Part shown: positions 1-9,850 of the stretch, piece after piece
How positions within the stretch are numbered: position 1 is the first letter of the stretch
Layout: each line of letters opens with the position of its first letter
Assembly (NCBI GenBank): GCA_003024985.2
Contig: PXIH01S0004032.1
Direction: 5' to 3' (one strand)
Origin: Euperipatoides rowelli
Lineage: Eukaryota; Onychophora; Udeonychophora; Euonychophora; Peripatopsidae
Length of the DNA: 13,725 bases
Notes under the pieces: model-generated
Seen by the model: the letters and a program-made list of their open reading frames with translations, nothing else
What the model was told of the DNA's origin: nothing
Databases searched by the model: none
Position numbers and translations under genes: made by a program

Positions 1-1370
1 GTTTTCTTTCACTTAACCAATTTTTAATCCAATTTAATACATTTCCAAAAATACCTTTACTTTTAATTTTAGCTACTAATCTACCATGAGCTACTCAGTG
101 CAAGGGGCCCCAAATAATCTATGGGTGGCCCTGGGGGTGGGGGGAGGTTTGGGTTTTAAAAATTTTGAACTCCAATGTCAGGTTTTAAGGCATAATGCAT
201 TTCTTAAATTGATGCTGCACTTTAACGAAATGGGATACAGACCTCAGTTTTATCCTCAGATACACCTTCGCCTTTTTTTTTTTTTTTCAAAGCATTTATT
301 TTTCTTCATAACGATTATAGAATCACAATAGAAGAACTGGATTTTTTCAGATTGGGATATTTTGAGAAATTTGTGATTATAGAGTTATTATTAACGTAAA
401 ATTATGTTGTTTTGAATTTTATCATGTTAAGATTAGATCCAGATTTTTAGGAAACCAAAATATTTGAGTAGCCTATAATATTGGCTTAAAAAGTTTATAT
501 TTCTATTGTTTGAAAGAACTGAAGATAAAATTGATGTTATATTAGTGATTGTAAGAGATCTTTATTTTTTTTTATTTTTTGTTTTAATTATGATAAAAGT
601 TCTTTAAGTTAGAGTTTAATTTAAAAATATGAATGACATATTAATTGAGAGGCATAATAATGATTTGATCAGTGATTTTTGTTAAGGTAGAATAATATGA
701 GTATTAATTTTGTGTATTATTAAAACAATAATAATTACTTTGAAAATTTCGAACTCTGAAATGGGTTAAGATATAAGTTGGATCAAAGTTTAAGACGAGA
801 CAATAGCCATAAAGGATATTTGTTTAATGAGTTTGTATTTTAATATTTTGAAAAATTTAGAAATAATATTTTAGGTTATAATTGTCATTATATAATTTTT
901 ATTTTGTACCTTTGTTGCAATAATAATAATTAATTTTAATTAGGATATAGATATAAAGATTTAATGATGTTTGATTTGGGTTAAGTATTGTATTATTCAA
1001 TGATTGAATTGATTGATATTGTTTTTGATCTTGTTTATGTGAACTGAATTTGTTTAATGTTCAAACTATTGACACTGCTACTTTTTTTGTAAAATTTTGA
1101 TATGTTATAATTAAATGTAATTTTTGTAGTATTGAAATGCAATGTTAAAAAAAAAAAAGCCCATTCAAGCACCATTAGATTAACAAAAAATTGAAAGGAC
1201 AAAACAAAAAGTGAAATATGTCTGCAGATTGGTCGTGAGGTCATGCCAACAGACAAATCTTGACAAAACCCAAGGTAGAAAAAAAAAATTAAAAAAAAAA
1301 AAAAAGTGAAATATTAGTAATAAATTTTTTTTTTACTGATGGAAGCACTCGTATCCCCAAATCTGCGCCT
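1..1370. other. AT-rich upstream flank without a recognisable gene
   Basis: Short ORFs here have low-complexity translations and no domain pattern. 105-170 is a G-rich block with a GGGGCCCC palindrome and GGGGGTGGGGGGAGG, which looks repeat-derived. The rest is AT-rich with A/T runs. No splice-flanked exon, RNA gene or intact element was identified. Confidence -1.
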
Positions 1371-1593
1371 GTTTGATTGGTGATCGAATATAAAACCCTT
1401 TATTCACATTTTTACGAATTTTTTATATACTGTAGCCTATATTACTGTATATTTTTTATCTCTCTCTCTCTAGTTTCATCATCCTACTCATCCTACTCAA
1501 TAAATTTTCATTTTTGATTGACAGCTATTCGCGCCACCTTGTAGTAAACCTTTAAATCATTTGCTGCCATTGGTGATTGGTTAAGCTTTAAAA
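1371..1593 (+). promoter_or_regulatory. Probable promoter and 5' UTR of the MADF-BESS gene
   Basis: This stretch has a TATAAAA at 1389-1395. Inverted CCAAT boxes (ATTGG) lie at 1376-1380, 1569-1573 and 1576-1580, the last two in tandem just before the ATG. A CT run at 1461-1473 ends in TAG and could serve as a pyrimidine initiator region or a 5'-UTR splice acceptor. A CTCF-like word lies at 1531-1544. If the TATA box is used, transcription would start near 1420 and leave a 5' UTR of about 170 nt. The first CCAAT sits only about 10 bp from the TATA box, which is unusually close, so the pair may not work together. The start site itself is not visible. Confidence -1.
1531..1544 (-). promoter_or_regulatory. 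CTCF-like motif in the MADF gene 5' flank
   Basis: GCGCCACCTTGTAG agrees at 12 of 14 positions with the reverse complement of the animal CTCF core CCASYAGRKGGCRS. It lies about 50 bp before the ATG and is among the most GC-rich words in the region. Binding is inferred only from the word match. In such AT-rich DNA the GCGCCA core is uncommon, but a single degenerate match could be chance. Confidence -1.
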
Positions 1594-4500
1594 ATGGCGG
1601 ATAGCCAAGATTTTCATTGGTATTTTAGTCATTGTAATTTTACGGAAAAATTTATATTTGAGTGGAATAAAGAGAAAGCTTTATGGGATACTTTATCCAA
1701 AGAGTATAAAAGTAAAGTACAAAGACAGTTAGCGCTTAAACGGATGAGCCATTCGTCTGGAATTACTGGTCAGTAGGTTATTTTATTATTTATTAGCAGT
1801 TTTACTGATTATGACTGTAGTTGTCTTTTTTTTATGAAATTTTGTCGCAAATTTTCAAAAAGAGTTTTTTTTAAGGCAAACTACAATATCTGTACAAATT
1901 TAAAAATGTATTTTTATATGAAAAAATAATATGCTTGCCTTAATTAATATTGATTAAATGATTTCTAATCCAGCTTCCTTTATATTTCAGAAATGGAAGT
2001 AAGGTCCAAAATCAATAATTTAAGAACTTATTTTTCAAAAGAACTTGCCAAGATTAGGGAGAGTGAACGGAGTGGAAAAGGTGGATCCACTTATATTTCT
2101 AAATGGCCCTATTTCTCTTCTCTTGAATTCCTGAGAGACCATATGGCATCTAGAAAAACCAAGGCATTTCTGGTAAATCCATTTCCTAAAATAAACAAAC
2201 ATGTTGATTAGGTTTACTAATATATTTTAACAACCAAGTTGAAAAAAAAAATAGCAAAATCATAAAAAAAAAAGTTAAAAACTACTGTAGGCTATAGTTG
2301 AGTTGAGTTAATCGTTGGGAGGGTGATCTAGAGAAAAAGGACATTGATTGTGAAAGTCTTTTTTTTTTTTATTTTTCCGAAGAGAGGTACAAAACATTCT
2401 ACAACTATTGCTTTATCATATGTACAACAAATCCATATAATATAATAGGCTACTCAATTAATAGCTTTAAAATTAAAAATTAAAATTTTATAGATTTTTT
2501 TTTTTTTGCCATTGCCCTATTGCTTTTTAATTTTTAATTCTCTTCAAACCCCTTCCCCCCTTATAGATTTGTTTATGCCTAGGCTGCAAAATTTGCATAA
2601 CATTAGTCTACTGTTGAAGCTCTATTTTAAGAGCACTTGTTAGCAGTAAACCTACCAAAGAAGCCTGCAGAAAAAATTTCAGGGGGGCGAAAAATTTTGA
2701 TTTTGATTGTAAATATTTTGATAAGCTTTTTTTTTTGGTTTTAAAGAAAAAAGTCAAAGGATCTATATTTTTCATTATAAATAGTTTGATAAGCTTTTTT
2801 TTTATTGTATGGACATTTTGATAACCAGTAATCGATAACTCACACTTGTAATATTATTAAAGATTGATAACTTTATATTAAATACCTATATTTTTAGTTG
2901 ATCTCATTTTTCCAGGGTGCAGCTGCCCCCCTTGCATCACCCCCTGTGGACACCCTTGAGGCCTACTAGATGTTTGGTCATCCTAAAGCGCTTTAGGCAG
3001 CTTACTTTAAATACGTATTATAGTCACATTTATTTATTTATTTCCACATGTAGAAAAAGTCAGATACTTTTATACAAAATAATCTGAAGGAAAGTAGTGA
3101 TCTAGGTGTGCTCAGATCTGTTTATTTCTCTCTTATTTACTCTCACCTCTCATATGGTGTAATTTTTTTTGGAGGTGCTAATTGTTCATATATTAATAGG
3201 GTTCTAAAATTACAGAAGAGAGCACTGAGATAGAGTATCATGTAGGAGTGCTTTTAAAAAATTAAACTTATTGACTTTTATAGCTATCTATATTTACTAT
3301 GTTATCATGTTTGCTAAAAAAAATGTGTAAATGAAAAGATTGATCATGGCAATAACCTAAGAGGTGGTATTCATTTAAAACATAAGCAACATAAGTTAAC
3401 CCTATATAAAAGAAAGCCATCTTATGCAGGTTATTTACACTTTAACCACCTGCCTAGTGAAATAAGAGATATTCATAATACCTGTAAATTTAAAAAGGCT
3501 TTATTTGAGTTTTTTATAATAGTATTGATGATTTCTTGGGGGTCTACTAGCTACAGTATGTTTAATTTTTTGGTTACCGGTACTGTATATTTTATTATTT
3601 TAATGTAATTTTTTTTCCTTTCTAATTTATATGTTCTATGGTAAATAAAAAGTAATGAAAAAAAAAGAATAATGGAATGCCATTAACAAAGTATAAAATA
3701 TCGAGTAAAATGTATTATAATATGAGAAATCCCCCCCCCCTCCCAAAACAAAAATACTTGAATTAGTTTTGTACTTTCATTGATTGCTATTGAGAGTTGT
3801 CTTTATTATCTCTTAATTTGTTTTATAAATTCTTAATGTTTTCACATTGTTTATTTTGTTTTCTTATTTATTTTATTTAGTACTTGACCAAAGATCTTTT
3901 AAAGCCCCCTATTGGATGAATAGGCTTTATTTTGTAAATCATGAGACAGAATTATATTTTATTGGAATAAACAATTAGTTTTATGTGAAAATTAATTTTA
4001 ATATGTCTACCAATATTGGACTACAATTCTATAGTCTGTGGCAATAAACAAGATATTTTAATTCTCTGTGTATTCATTTGTTTTTCAATATGATTTCCTC
4101 ACACCTAATTCCTTGGGAGGGTTCAAAGCATTCTTATGTTAAATAAAAATAAGTTATTAATTATTTGTGTGAAAATAAAATCATTTTGTTTACTTTCATT
4201 TATCATCATCTTTAACCCATCCCCCCCCCCCCATTATCCTTTTGAATATTTTCTTTGCTTTATGTTGTAACTTGTAATTTTATTTTACTAATTATTAATA
4301 GTTGAAATTATATGAAACTATTAAATTATTTATTTTTACTATTTTCACTTTTTAATAAACTCATTTACTACATGTCAATAATGTTTTTTTATTTTTTTAT
4401 TTTTACAGAATTATTCTGTAGATAATGATATTCAGGAACTGTCTTTTGAAAGTGCAGATATAAAGCTAGAGTCTAACAATTTTGAACCACCTCCACCTGT

Positions 4501-4768
4501 AACAACTATACAAACAAAAACAATTACCAAAAGAAAGGATATTGAAAATGATGAAATGCTTGAGAAAGCATGGGGAATTCTCAATAATTGTAAATCACAA
4601 CCGAACCCTGTCGGTGAAGATGCCGACGTCATTTTTGGAAAATATATAACAAGTCAACTTAAAGAAATGAAAGACCCAAAAATTAAAGAACTTGCTAAAT
4701 TAAAACTTCATCAAGTTTTATATGAAGTACGTTATGGCAATTCCAGTTTAAGTCCTTTTCCATCCTAA
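1594..4768 (+). CDS. MADF-BESS domain protein, three exons, probable DNA-binding transcription regulator
   Basis: Exons are 1594-1768, 1991-2172 and 4409-4768, joining to 238 codons plus TAA. Junctions are G|GTCAGT..TTTCAG|A (phase 1) and CTG|GTAAAT..TTACAG|A (phase 0), and the frame closes at both. The start AAAAATGGCGG has a good initiation context, and no upstream in-frame exon was seen. Residues about 19-107 read as a MADF domain (a Myb-like DNA-binding fold): F20-I21, L30-W31 and Y38, then the exon 2 half with K65-I66, L69-R70, Y72 and the closing SKWPYFSSLEFL (95-106). Residues about 120-189 are a linker with acidic stretches, four prolines (146-149) and a basic KRK (160-162), a possible nuclear signal. 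Residues about 190-227 match the BESS protein-interaction motif (F195, I199, L203, K210, L219, L223). The family (Adf-1, Dip3) are nuclear transcription regulators, usually 200-400 aa, so the length is normal. DNA target and orthology cannot be read from the sequence. MADF identification is strong, BESS good, exact junctions very likely. Confidence -1.
1769..1990 (+). other. Intron 1 of the MADF-BESS gene (222 nt)
   Basis: The intron has a GTCAGT donor and a TATATTTCAG acceptor in a T-rich context. It interrupts the MADF domain between its helical halves in phase 1; the split codon becomes Glu59. Without splicing, exon 1 would stop two codons later at TAG (1774-1776). Nothing else is recognisable inside. 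Confidence -1.
2701..2803. repeat. Short direct repeat containing TTTGATAAGCTTTTTTTT, two copies
   Basis: Copies at about 2701-2735 and 2769-2803 share roughly 31 of 34 positions, spaced 68 bp apart. Each ends in GATAAGC followed by a T run. A third partial echo (CATTTTGATAA) lies at 2814-2824. This is probably an old local duplication or the internal repeat of a decayed transposable element; no coding potential is seen. Confidence -1.
2911..2960. repeat. GC-rich patch, probably repeat-derived
   Basis: About 50 bases with a CAGCTG core flanked by C runs stand out against the AT-rich intron around them. Another G-rich patch (AGGGGGGCG) lies at 2681-2690. Abrupt composition change inside an intron is typical of an old insertion, but no terminal repeats or target duplications were found, so the class stays unknown. 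Confidence -1.
3027..3042. repeat. (ATTT)n microsatellite
   Basis: Four consecutive ATTT units lie just before the LINE remnant. It is a short simple repeat, possibly from slippage; no function is inferred. Confidence -1.
3081..3608 (+). pseudogene. Degenerate C-terminal end of a LINE reverse transcriptase (Jockey/CR1-like)
   Basis: Three linked reading segments match the pattern after the RT catalytic core in non-LTR retrotransposons. 3081-3230 reads SVYFSLIYSHLSYG followed by VLKLQKRALR (the 'hS.l.YG...lQKR' region), then meets TAG at 3231. A shifted frame at 3262-3330 reads LTFIAIYIYYVIMFAKKN (the 'ilTl.siYiye' region). After an A run at about 3316-3323 the first frame resumes and reads GYLHFNHLPSEIRD and CKFKKALFEF (the 'yN.LP..ir...FK..l' C-terminus), ending at TAA 3606-3608. 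At least two frameshifts and several stops show it is dead. The catalytic FADD/YADD box is absent, so only the last part of ORF2 remains. It lies in sense orientation inside intron 2. The superfamily assignment is inference. Confidence -1.
3081..3667 (+). mobile_element. 5'-truncated non-LTR retrotransposon (LINE) 3' end
   Basis: The RT remnant is followed by about 35 nt of 3' UTR, an AATAAA at 3644-3649 and an A-rich tail at 3658-3667. This is the usual layout of a LINE 3' terminus produced by target-primed reverse transcription with 5' truncation. The 5' boundary is uncertain; recognisable protein similarity begins near 3081. No clear target-site duplication was identified. Its own AATAAA lies in sense orientation within the host intron and could cause premature polyadenylation. 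Confidence -1.
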
Positions 4769-4975
4769 CAGGATTATTTCTTTAATTTTGTTTTGAGTTA
4801 AATAACTTGTAGCTCTTGACTGGTATATCACATCTGAATTGTTTTTACGTCGGCTGGGATATGAGTTTAAACAGGCGTGAATATTTACAGTATTTACTGG
4901 GGAACACTTTATTTTTTTACAGTCATAAAATAAGGGTTTTCATTAGCAACTAAATACATGAAATTATTCCACCGA

Positions 4976-4983
4976 TGACGTCA
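4976..4983. promoter_or_regulatory. Perfect CRE palindrome TGACGTCA
   Basis: The full 8-bp CREB/ATF consensus occurs once here. A word with four G/C bases is rare in sequence of this composition; I estimate about 0.1 expected per window. It lies about 210 bp past the MADF stop codon, not in an obvious promoter, so function is doubtful. Confidence -1.
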
Positions 4984-5265
4984 CTGTTCTTATTAACAAA
5001 ACAATCATGAAAAAGAAAAGTTTCTGCTTATAAGTTTAAAGACAACTCAATCTTAAATTGGAAAATTATTTAAAAGAAATTAGCTTTTCTGATTCGGAAT
5101 TTGAGAGTGAAGAATGATTTTGTTTGGCTGTAACAAATTGATTATGCATTTTATAAAGAATTGCATATATGGAATTTGACCAAAAAAATATATTACTTTT
5201 GTCAGAATATGCTACAATTAAAGATTTAAAAGTTGCAATATTTTATATATTTATATTGTATATTA

Positions 5266-5271
5266 AATAAA
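5266..5271 (+). terminator. Candidate polyadenylation signal AATAAA
   Basis: AATAAA is followed at once by TGTTGTTTTT, a GU/U-rich stretch resembling a downstream element. It is the first canonical hexamer after the MADF stop. In such AT-rich DNA the hexamer is common, so the assignment is tentative; another AATAAA lies at about 5430. Confidence -1.
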
Positions 5272-5446
5272 TGTTGTTTTTCATCAGAGATCAATGGCTG
5301 ATCAATTAAAATGTCACCATCGTAATCATGTGAGGACCTTTTTCAAAGTATAGAAGTGATCAAGTCTAAAAGACTGGGGAATTTTTCCTCCAGACATGGA
5401 TAGGCTGATTGGCCAGTGGGTCACAAGGGAAATAAATAAAATTCTC

Positions 5447-5472
5447 ATATACAGTATAAATATACTGTATAT
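5447..5472. repeat. 26-bp palindrome built on ATACAGTAT
   Basis: ATATACAGTATA and its exact reverse complement form a 12-bp perfect stem around a central AA. A second palindrome at 5515-5533 (ACTGTATAT, T, ATATACAGT) has a 9-bp stem. Both use the TACTGTATA word that recurs across the window. They may extrude as cruciforms or be decayed element ends. Confidence -1.
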
Positions 5473-6634
5473 GTATGTAGTATATACACATACACACTGT
5501 TAGTATTATGGTATACTGTATATTATATACAGTGTCGTGTATTCAAGGTGGAGTAACTTTAAAAATTTAATTATCCCTAAAATAATAAATTTTCAATTAG
5601 GTGTACCTACCCTAAGATATCAGAAGTTATGATAAAAAGTAAAAATATTATATTTACTTAAAATTCCTGAATATGAAGGTAGTTGTGGGAAGCATTTCTA
5701 TTGGCATTTTTGTCAAATATTAGCTATTGTTCATAGCACTTTTATATTATCTAAATCTTACATTTTTTAAAATAATATACAAATTTTTCTACTTTTAAAT
5801 TTGCGTGCTTATATTCGGCACAGATATGACAAATTTAATACATTTTTGTTAGAATGTAATATGAACTGAAAAAGATTTGATAGGTGTAGCAGATTATTTT
5901 CAGGTGCATGTTTTAGGTATTTAATTTATTCATTTAAATATTATTTTGTTCAGCCTTTAGCTTATTAAAAAAAAATGAAATAATGCTTAATCCTTTTACT
6001 TCAGTGCAGGGTAAACTTTTTTACCAGAAATTGGGTGGACTGCTCAACGTTAATATTACAGTCATTGCCATTTCATCTATTTTTCTAAAGTTAAGAATTC
6101 TCCATATCATGTTTCAGCGATTGAATTTAATGATGCAATTTTCTCAAATTACAAATAGAAAAAAAAATATTTCTCATTACAGGCTGGACAATCAACTTAA
6201 ACTATTGCACTCATGGTTTGACTTATTTGTGTATTTTTTTTTACCCAAAGTATAGAAGTGCTCGATTTGAATACCAATTTTGATGATGTTCAACTCATTA
6301 ACATACATTTACACAGATAAACGTTCTGAAAAAGCCACACCGAAAAAAAAAATATTTTTTTGTAAACATCCAAAATACTGTATATATTAAATATTTTTTA
6401 AAAATATACTGTATATAATTATTTAGCTTTAAAACTGCAAAAAAAAAAATTTAATCTATTAAGTTTGTCATAATTTTATAGCATTTTGAGCATGACAGCT
6501 ATATTATGTGAAACCTGGAAATATGCTTGGAATAGGTTGATCGCTGGTGTGTGGGTTAAGCATTATCTAGTTCACCGTTATTTAGTTAAGGCTTACAGAC
6601 AACTACAAAAATTTTATCAAACATTCAAAACTCT

Positions 6635-6681
6635 TTAGAAAACACATTCAAACTTTAATTAAGCAAATTACATTTACTCTG
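6635..6681. repeat. Weak dispersed repeat, first copy (second at 7291-7338)
   Basis: Both copies begin TTAGAAAACA, continue through a TTAATTAA word and end TTACTCTG, about 80% alike with small gaps. The flanks do not match. It may be an old duplication; in AT-rich DNA this could also be partly compositional. Confidence -1.
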
Positions 6682-8608
6682 GGACTATTTGGGATTAATA
6701 AAAAGGACTCTGTGTAAAAAATAAATAAATGAAGTAACTTACAAAGATGAAATCTTGTCATCTGATCGCCACAAGGTTACAGTAGGCACAAATATTTTGG
6801 TACACACTATACAATATAAATATATAGTATTTGCCAGCAATTAAAAAATAAAATCTTTGAACTTGTACAGCAATAATTAAATTTTACAAGTTTTGTAAAC
6901 ATAAAAGAATTATTGAATAAAATAATGCAGTAACTAGAAAAGAGACAAAGCAGACGTAAGGCCATGCCCATTGTAATTGTTGCTTTCCTTGGTTGAAGCC
7001 TTCTGGATAAATTCTACCTAATAGAAGATTATGCACATTTCGTTGTTAAATTTCTCTAATACTAAGTCCAGTATAACATTCCCTTATGCCAACACCAGTA
7101 AACTGCTTGAATTTTATTGGACACATAGTAAAGACAATTTACAAAATTTCAGTTCATTTACATAAAGTATGGTAGTCATCACTATGAAATTCTAATGTAT
7201 TAAAGTAAAAAAAAAAAGGTTATTTATATTTTTTAAACATTTTTTTAAGTAGGGCATCCATATCTAGGCTAGCATTGTGTAATAAATTTTTTAGAAAACA
7301 TATTCTTCAAACCTTAATTAAACGATGAGATTACTCTGTATGCTATTTTTTGCAAGGTCTGCTAGAAGCATGGTCATGTGATATTTTGATCTGACATCAA
7401 TCTAGTTTGGAAAGAAATATAGGTAATGAGTCAATTATTTTCCTTTAAACATAAAAATGGTGTTTTGGTTACACAGGTACGACTTTCATTTTTTGGACAC
7501 GGGGGCTCTAATAGAACTCACAGAGATTTGAATATTTCAAAATAAATTATTTAGTCAATTTAAAAACTTATTAATGCTTGAAAACTTTAATTTACCTCAT
7601 TTATTTTACATTACATTTAAATTTTAATCACTATATTATGTATACAATTTTAATATATTGTCCTAAACTTGTTAATAAATTAAGAGGGGGGGGGGGACTT
7701 TATGTCTATATGCTAGCATTTAGATGTAGTAGGGGATGTTAGAAAAATTATTTTAAATTGTCATTAATTGATTATATAATTGCCTATAAAACGTTTAACC
7801 ATCAAAAATTGACCAATAAATTAGCAGATTTTTTTTTTTTTAATTTAAGAATAAAGGATTGATAATTTGTAGATAGGTGTGAAATCATTCTTTCGCTTCG
7901 GTGTGGGTTTTTCAGATCATTTATCTGTAAGTTTGGGGCTACATCATAAAGGAAAACGAGTTGAAAAGTGATATATAACAAAAAATGAAGTGACTTTTTT
8001 CTTAGTATATTTGACCCATTATTTTAATTTAATAAAAAAAGGCCAATACTATTTTAGATTCACTCAGGAACTTTGTGTAAAATGTCATATTACCGTAATA
8101 TTATGCTGAATAATCCACATATAAAACATTTTCTCTAAGATTTTAATTTTATATAGAATTAAATCAGCCCGATACTTTTACAAATTTGGGAATTAAAATT
8201 ATGATCCTAATAAGTTCTATTAAAAAGACTGAATTTGGATAAATATGGGATAGAATTACTTCTTTTTCAATTCTCAGGGAGTGATGATAAAACCGTTTAA
8301 AACTAATTTTGCCTCTTGAAATAATATTCTCATAATCAATTGTTCAGTTACTAACATTTTGCTGGTTGTTCCCAAAATATTGGTTCATTAACTACATTGT
8401 GTAAAGACGATTGTGTAAAAATAAAAGTTAAAATTTGCAATGTAAATGTACCACATCTATATACGGTTAAAGAAGAAATGTCTTGATAAGGTCCGCTACT
8501 CCTCAACCACTCATCCTAAAACAATGATGCTTGATTTACTTGAATGCCCTGCTAAAGCAAATCCGACATGCTATTTTTGACTCTTTATGACTTTTCGCCC
8601 TGGGGATG

Positions 8609-8816
8609 AAATTTAAGATCAAGGAGCTCCAAAGTTTGCTGGCCAACGATATAGCAAACTCTTGCTCCATTTACTTCAGTAATAGCCTGAGATACAATTT
8701 TAAAGCAGTTTAAAATTTAAGATAAAAGAGCTCCGAAAATTGTTGGGTAACTGTATAGCAAACTATTACTCCATTTACTCCAGTAATAGCCTGAGATTAT
8801 TTTAAAACTTATTTGT
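8609..8816. repeat. 104-bp tandem duplication (two units)
   Basis: Unit 1 starts at 8609 and unit 2 at 8713. Over the first 85 positions they align without gaps at a constant 104-bp offset, with about 72 identities. Shared blocks include GAGCTCC, TATAGCAAACT, CTCCATTTACT and CAGTAATAGCCTGAGAT. Similarity fades after about 8800. Divergence near 15% marks an old duplication. No ORF spans both units; it may be a two-unit minisatellite or part of a larger array-derived element. Confidence -1.
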
Positions 8817-8894
8817 GCCACTAGATGACTTCTTTCGCTAATATGTAATAAAGATACTAGATTTGATGGAAAATTTGTTGTTTTGTATGGTAAA

Positions 8895-8924
8895 ATGCAG
8901 TACAGTGTACAGTATATACTGCAT
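8895..8924. repeat. Inverted repeat ATGCAGTA...TACTGCAT
   Basis: An 8-bp perfect stem surrounds a 14-nt loop that itself contains CAGTGTACAGTATA. It belongs to the same CAGTATA word group seen elsewhere in the window. No gene overlaps it. Confidence -1.
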
Positions 8925-9503
8925 ATCAAATGTCCATGATTTGGAATAAAATTTCCTTATATGGTAAGAAAATTTATACTGTAGATAAATTTGATTTTTT
9001 ATTATTTCCAATATTATATTTTTATCTTGTTTGGCCACATTGCCTCATGAAGGACAAACCCTGTTCTACAGTAGTAGTAATATTGCAATGCTAAAGATGT
9101 TTTAAGGACACTAAATTTTAAAATCTTGTTTCTCTGGGCAAATTATTTGTCTGAAAACTGTTACTAATTTGCATAATAAACATTGCATCATCATTATTAT
9201 TCAGTGCGTTCTCCGAGGTGGAGGTTCTCACTCATGTATCGCCAAACATTTCTGTTATTGCATTTGTATAAACATTGTATAAATATAAAAAAATTGTGGT
9301 GAGGGAAAATCTTTTTTAAAAAAATTAATTAGTTTTATAAAATTCCTGACATTTTTATAAGAACAAATTAATTTTTTTTAGAAAAAATTTATCTTAATTT
9401 TTTATACTTGTACCCTGTTTCTGATGCAAATAAGCAACAGTTTTTAGAAAAAAATCTTCATTAGAAGTGAGGTTTCTATATTTGGACTGGTTAACTATAT
9501 TCT
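8925..9503. other. AT-rich intergenic stretch
   Basis: No coding pattern was found. A slightly GC-richer strip at 9201-9230 (GTGCGTTCTCCGAGGTGGAGG) follows a short ATC/ATT trinucleotide run at 9185-9200. On the minus strand this looks like a repeat body ending in a simple-repeat tail, as in some SINEs, but no box A/B promoter was recognised. Confidence -1.
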
Positions 9504-9850
9504 ATGAACCTCAGGAATGAGGCTACCATTAAACTAATGAAGCTTAATCCTTGGGCCTCCACAACAGAAGTGACTTACAGGCAGTCCCCCTCAAGAGGGG
9601 TGTTGGTTGGGGCTGTATTCCCAGGGCCCAAGCCAGGGGAAAGGTGTGTATAACCAACTGCATAGTTATTACATAACAGCCAAAAAAAAAAAAAGCTTAT
9701 CGATTAGGATGTGGGGCCCTGTCTACTGGTAGTGTTGCTGGGTCCAACAATCCCTGTGTTGCTCACTTCAGAGATGCAGTGGAAGCTGACATAGATCAAA
9801 ATATTGTTAAAAGCACTGCAGTGGTGACTTAGAGCACACTACTAGTATGG
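9504..9850. other. GC-richer island of unknown nature with short open frames
   Basis: Composition shifts clearly upward in G+C. On the plus strand a 49-codon ATG frame runs 9504-9653 and a second startless open stretch of about 45 codons runs about 9697-9831, separated by an A13 run at 9682-9694. Neither translation matches a family I recognise. On the minus strand a consensus GTAAGT donor word lies at about 9575-9580. The block contains CCCCTCAAGAGGGG (short hairpin) and an inverted TTGGGCC/GGCCCAA pair about 70 bp apart. Candidates are a non-coding exon, a retroposed sequence with an A tail, or an unclassified repeat. Stop-free frames are partly expected from higher GC. Confidence -1.

Larger units (their letters stand above)
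2173..4408 (+). other. Intron 2 of the MADF-BESS gene (2236 nt), with repeat insertions
   Basis: The donor GTAAAT follows CTG (Leu119). The acceptor is a long T-rich tract ending TTTTTACAG. It is phase 0 and separates the MADF exons from the linker/BESS exon. If retained, translation would end at TAG 2209-2211, giving a MADF-only protein. Contents in order: AT-rich DNA, a direct repeat (2701-2803), a GC-rich patch (2911-2960), a LINE 3' end (3081-3667), and two poly-C runs (C10 at 3731-3740 and C12 at 4221-4232). Confidence -1.
4769..5271 (+). other. Probable 3' UTR of the MADF-BESS gene
   Basis: About 500 bases of AT-rich sequence lie between the TAA and the first well-placed AATAAA. It contains a palindromic TGACGTCA (4976-4983) and a short open stretch at 5040-5117 that would read as acidic residues. 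It has no splice sites or repeats that would argue against a UTR. The end point is inferred. Confidence -1.
5272..8608. other. Long AT-rich intergenic stretch, no gene seen
   Basis: Six-frame reading shows only short, low-complexity ORFs, the longest a 90-codon frame at 5983-6255 with no recognisable motif. Visible structure is limited to TACTGTATA palindromes (5447-5472, 5515-5533, 6376-6417), a G11 run at 7686-7696, and a weak about 48-bp similarity between 6635-6681 and 7291-7338. No tRNA-like or other RNA gene was recognised. Confidence -1.

Noticed and set aside
86-331. 81-codon plus-strand frame
   Set aside because: The translation follows a G-rich block and T runs, with no domain pattern and no splice support.
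1035-1256. 73-codon minus-strand frame
   Set aside because: Low-complexity Phe/Asn/Lys content from AT-rich DNA; no motif.
3890-3975. Second LINE-like 3' UTR (CCCCTATTGG ... GGAATAAAC)
   Set aside because: Wording resembles LINE tails, but there is no linked RT sequence or A tail, so it cannot be supported.
4432-4632. 66-codon minus-strand frame with hydrophobic residues
   Set aside because: Antisense shadow of MADF exon 3, which has much stronger domain and splice support.
5983-6255. 90-codon plus-strand frame
   Set aside because: Longest single ORF but no recognisable family, no promoter or splice context, and a composition-driven residue mix.
5344-6260. 15-bp identity CAAAGTATAGAAGTG at 5344 and 6246
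   Set aside because: Flanks do not match and about one such match is expected by chance in this composition.
8717-9038. Two overlapping minus-strand frames of about 66-70 codons
   Set aside because: They cross the tandem duplication and palindromes; Ile/Tyr/Ser-rich with no motif.
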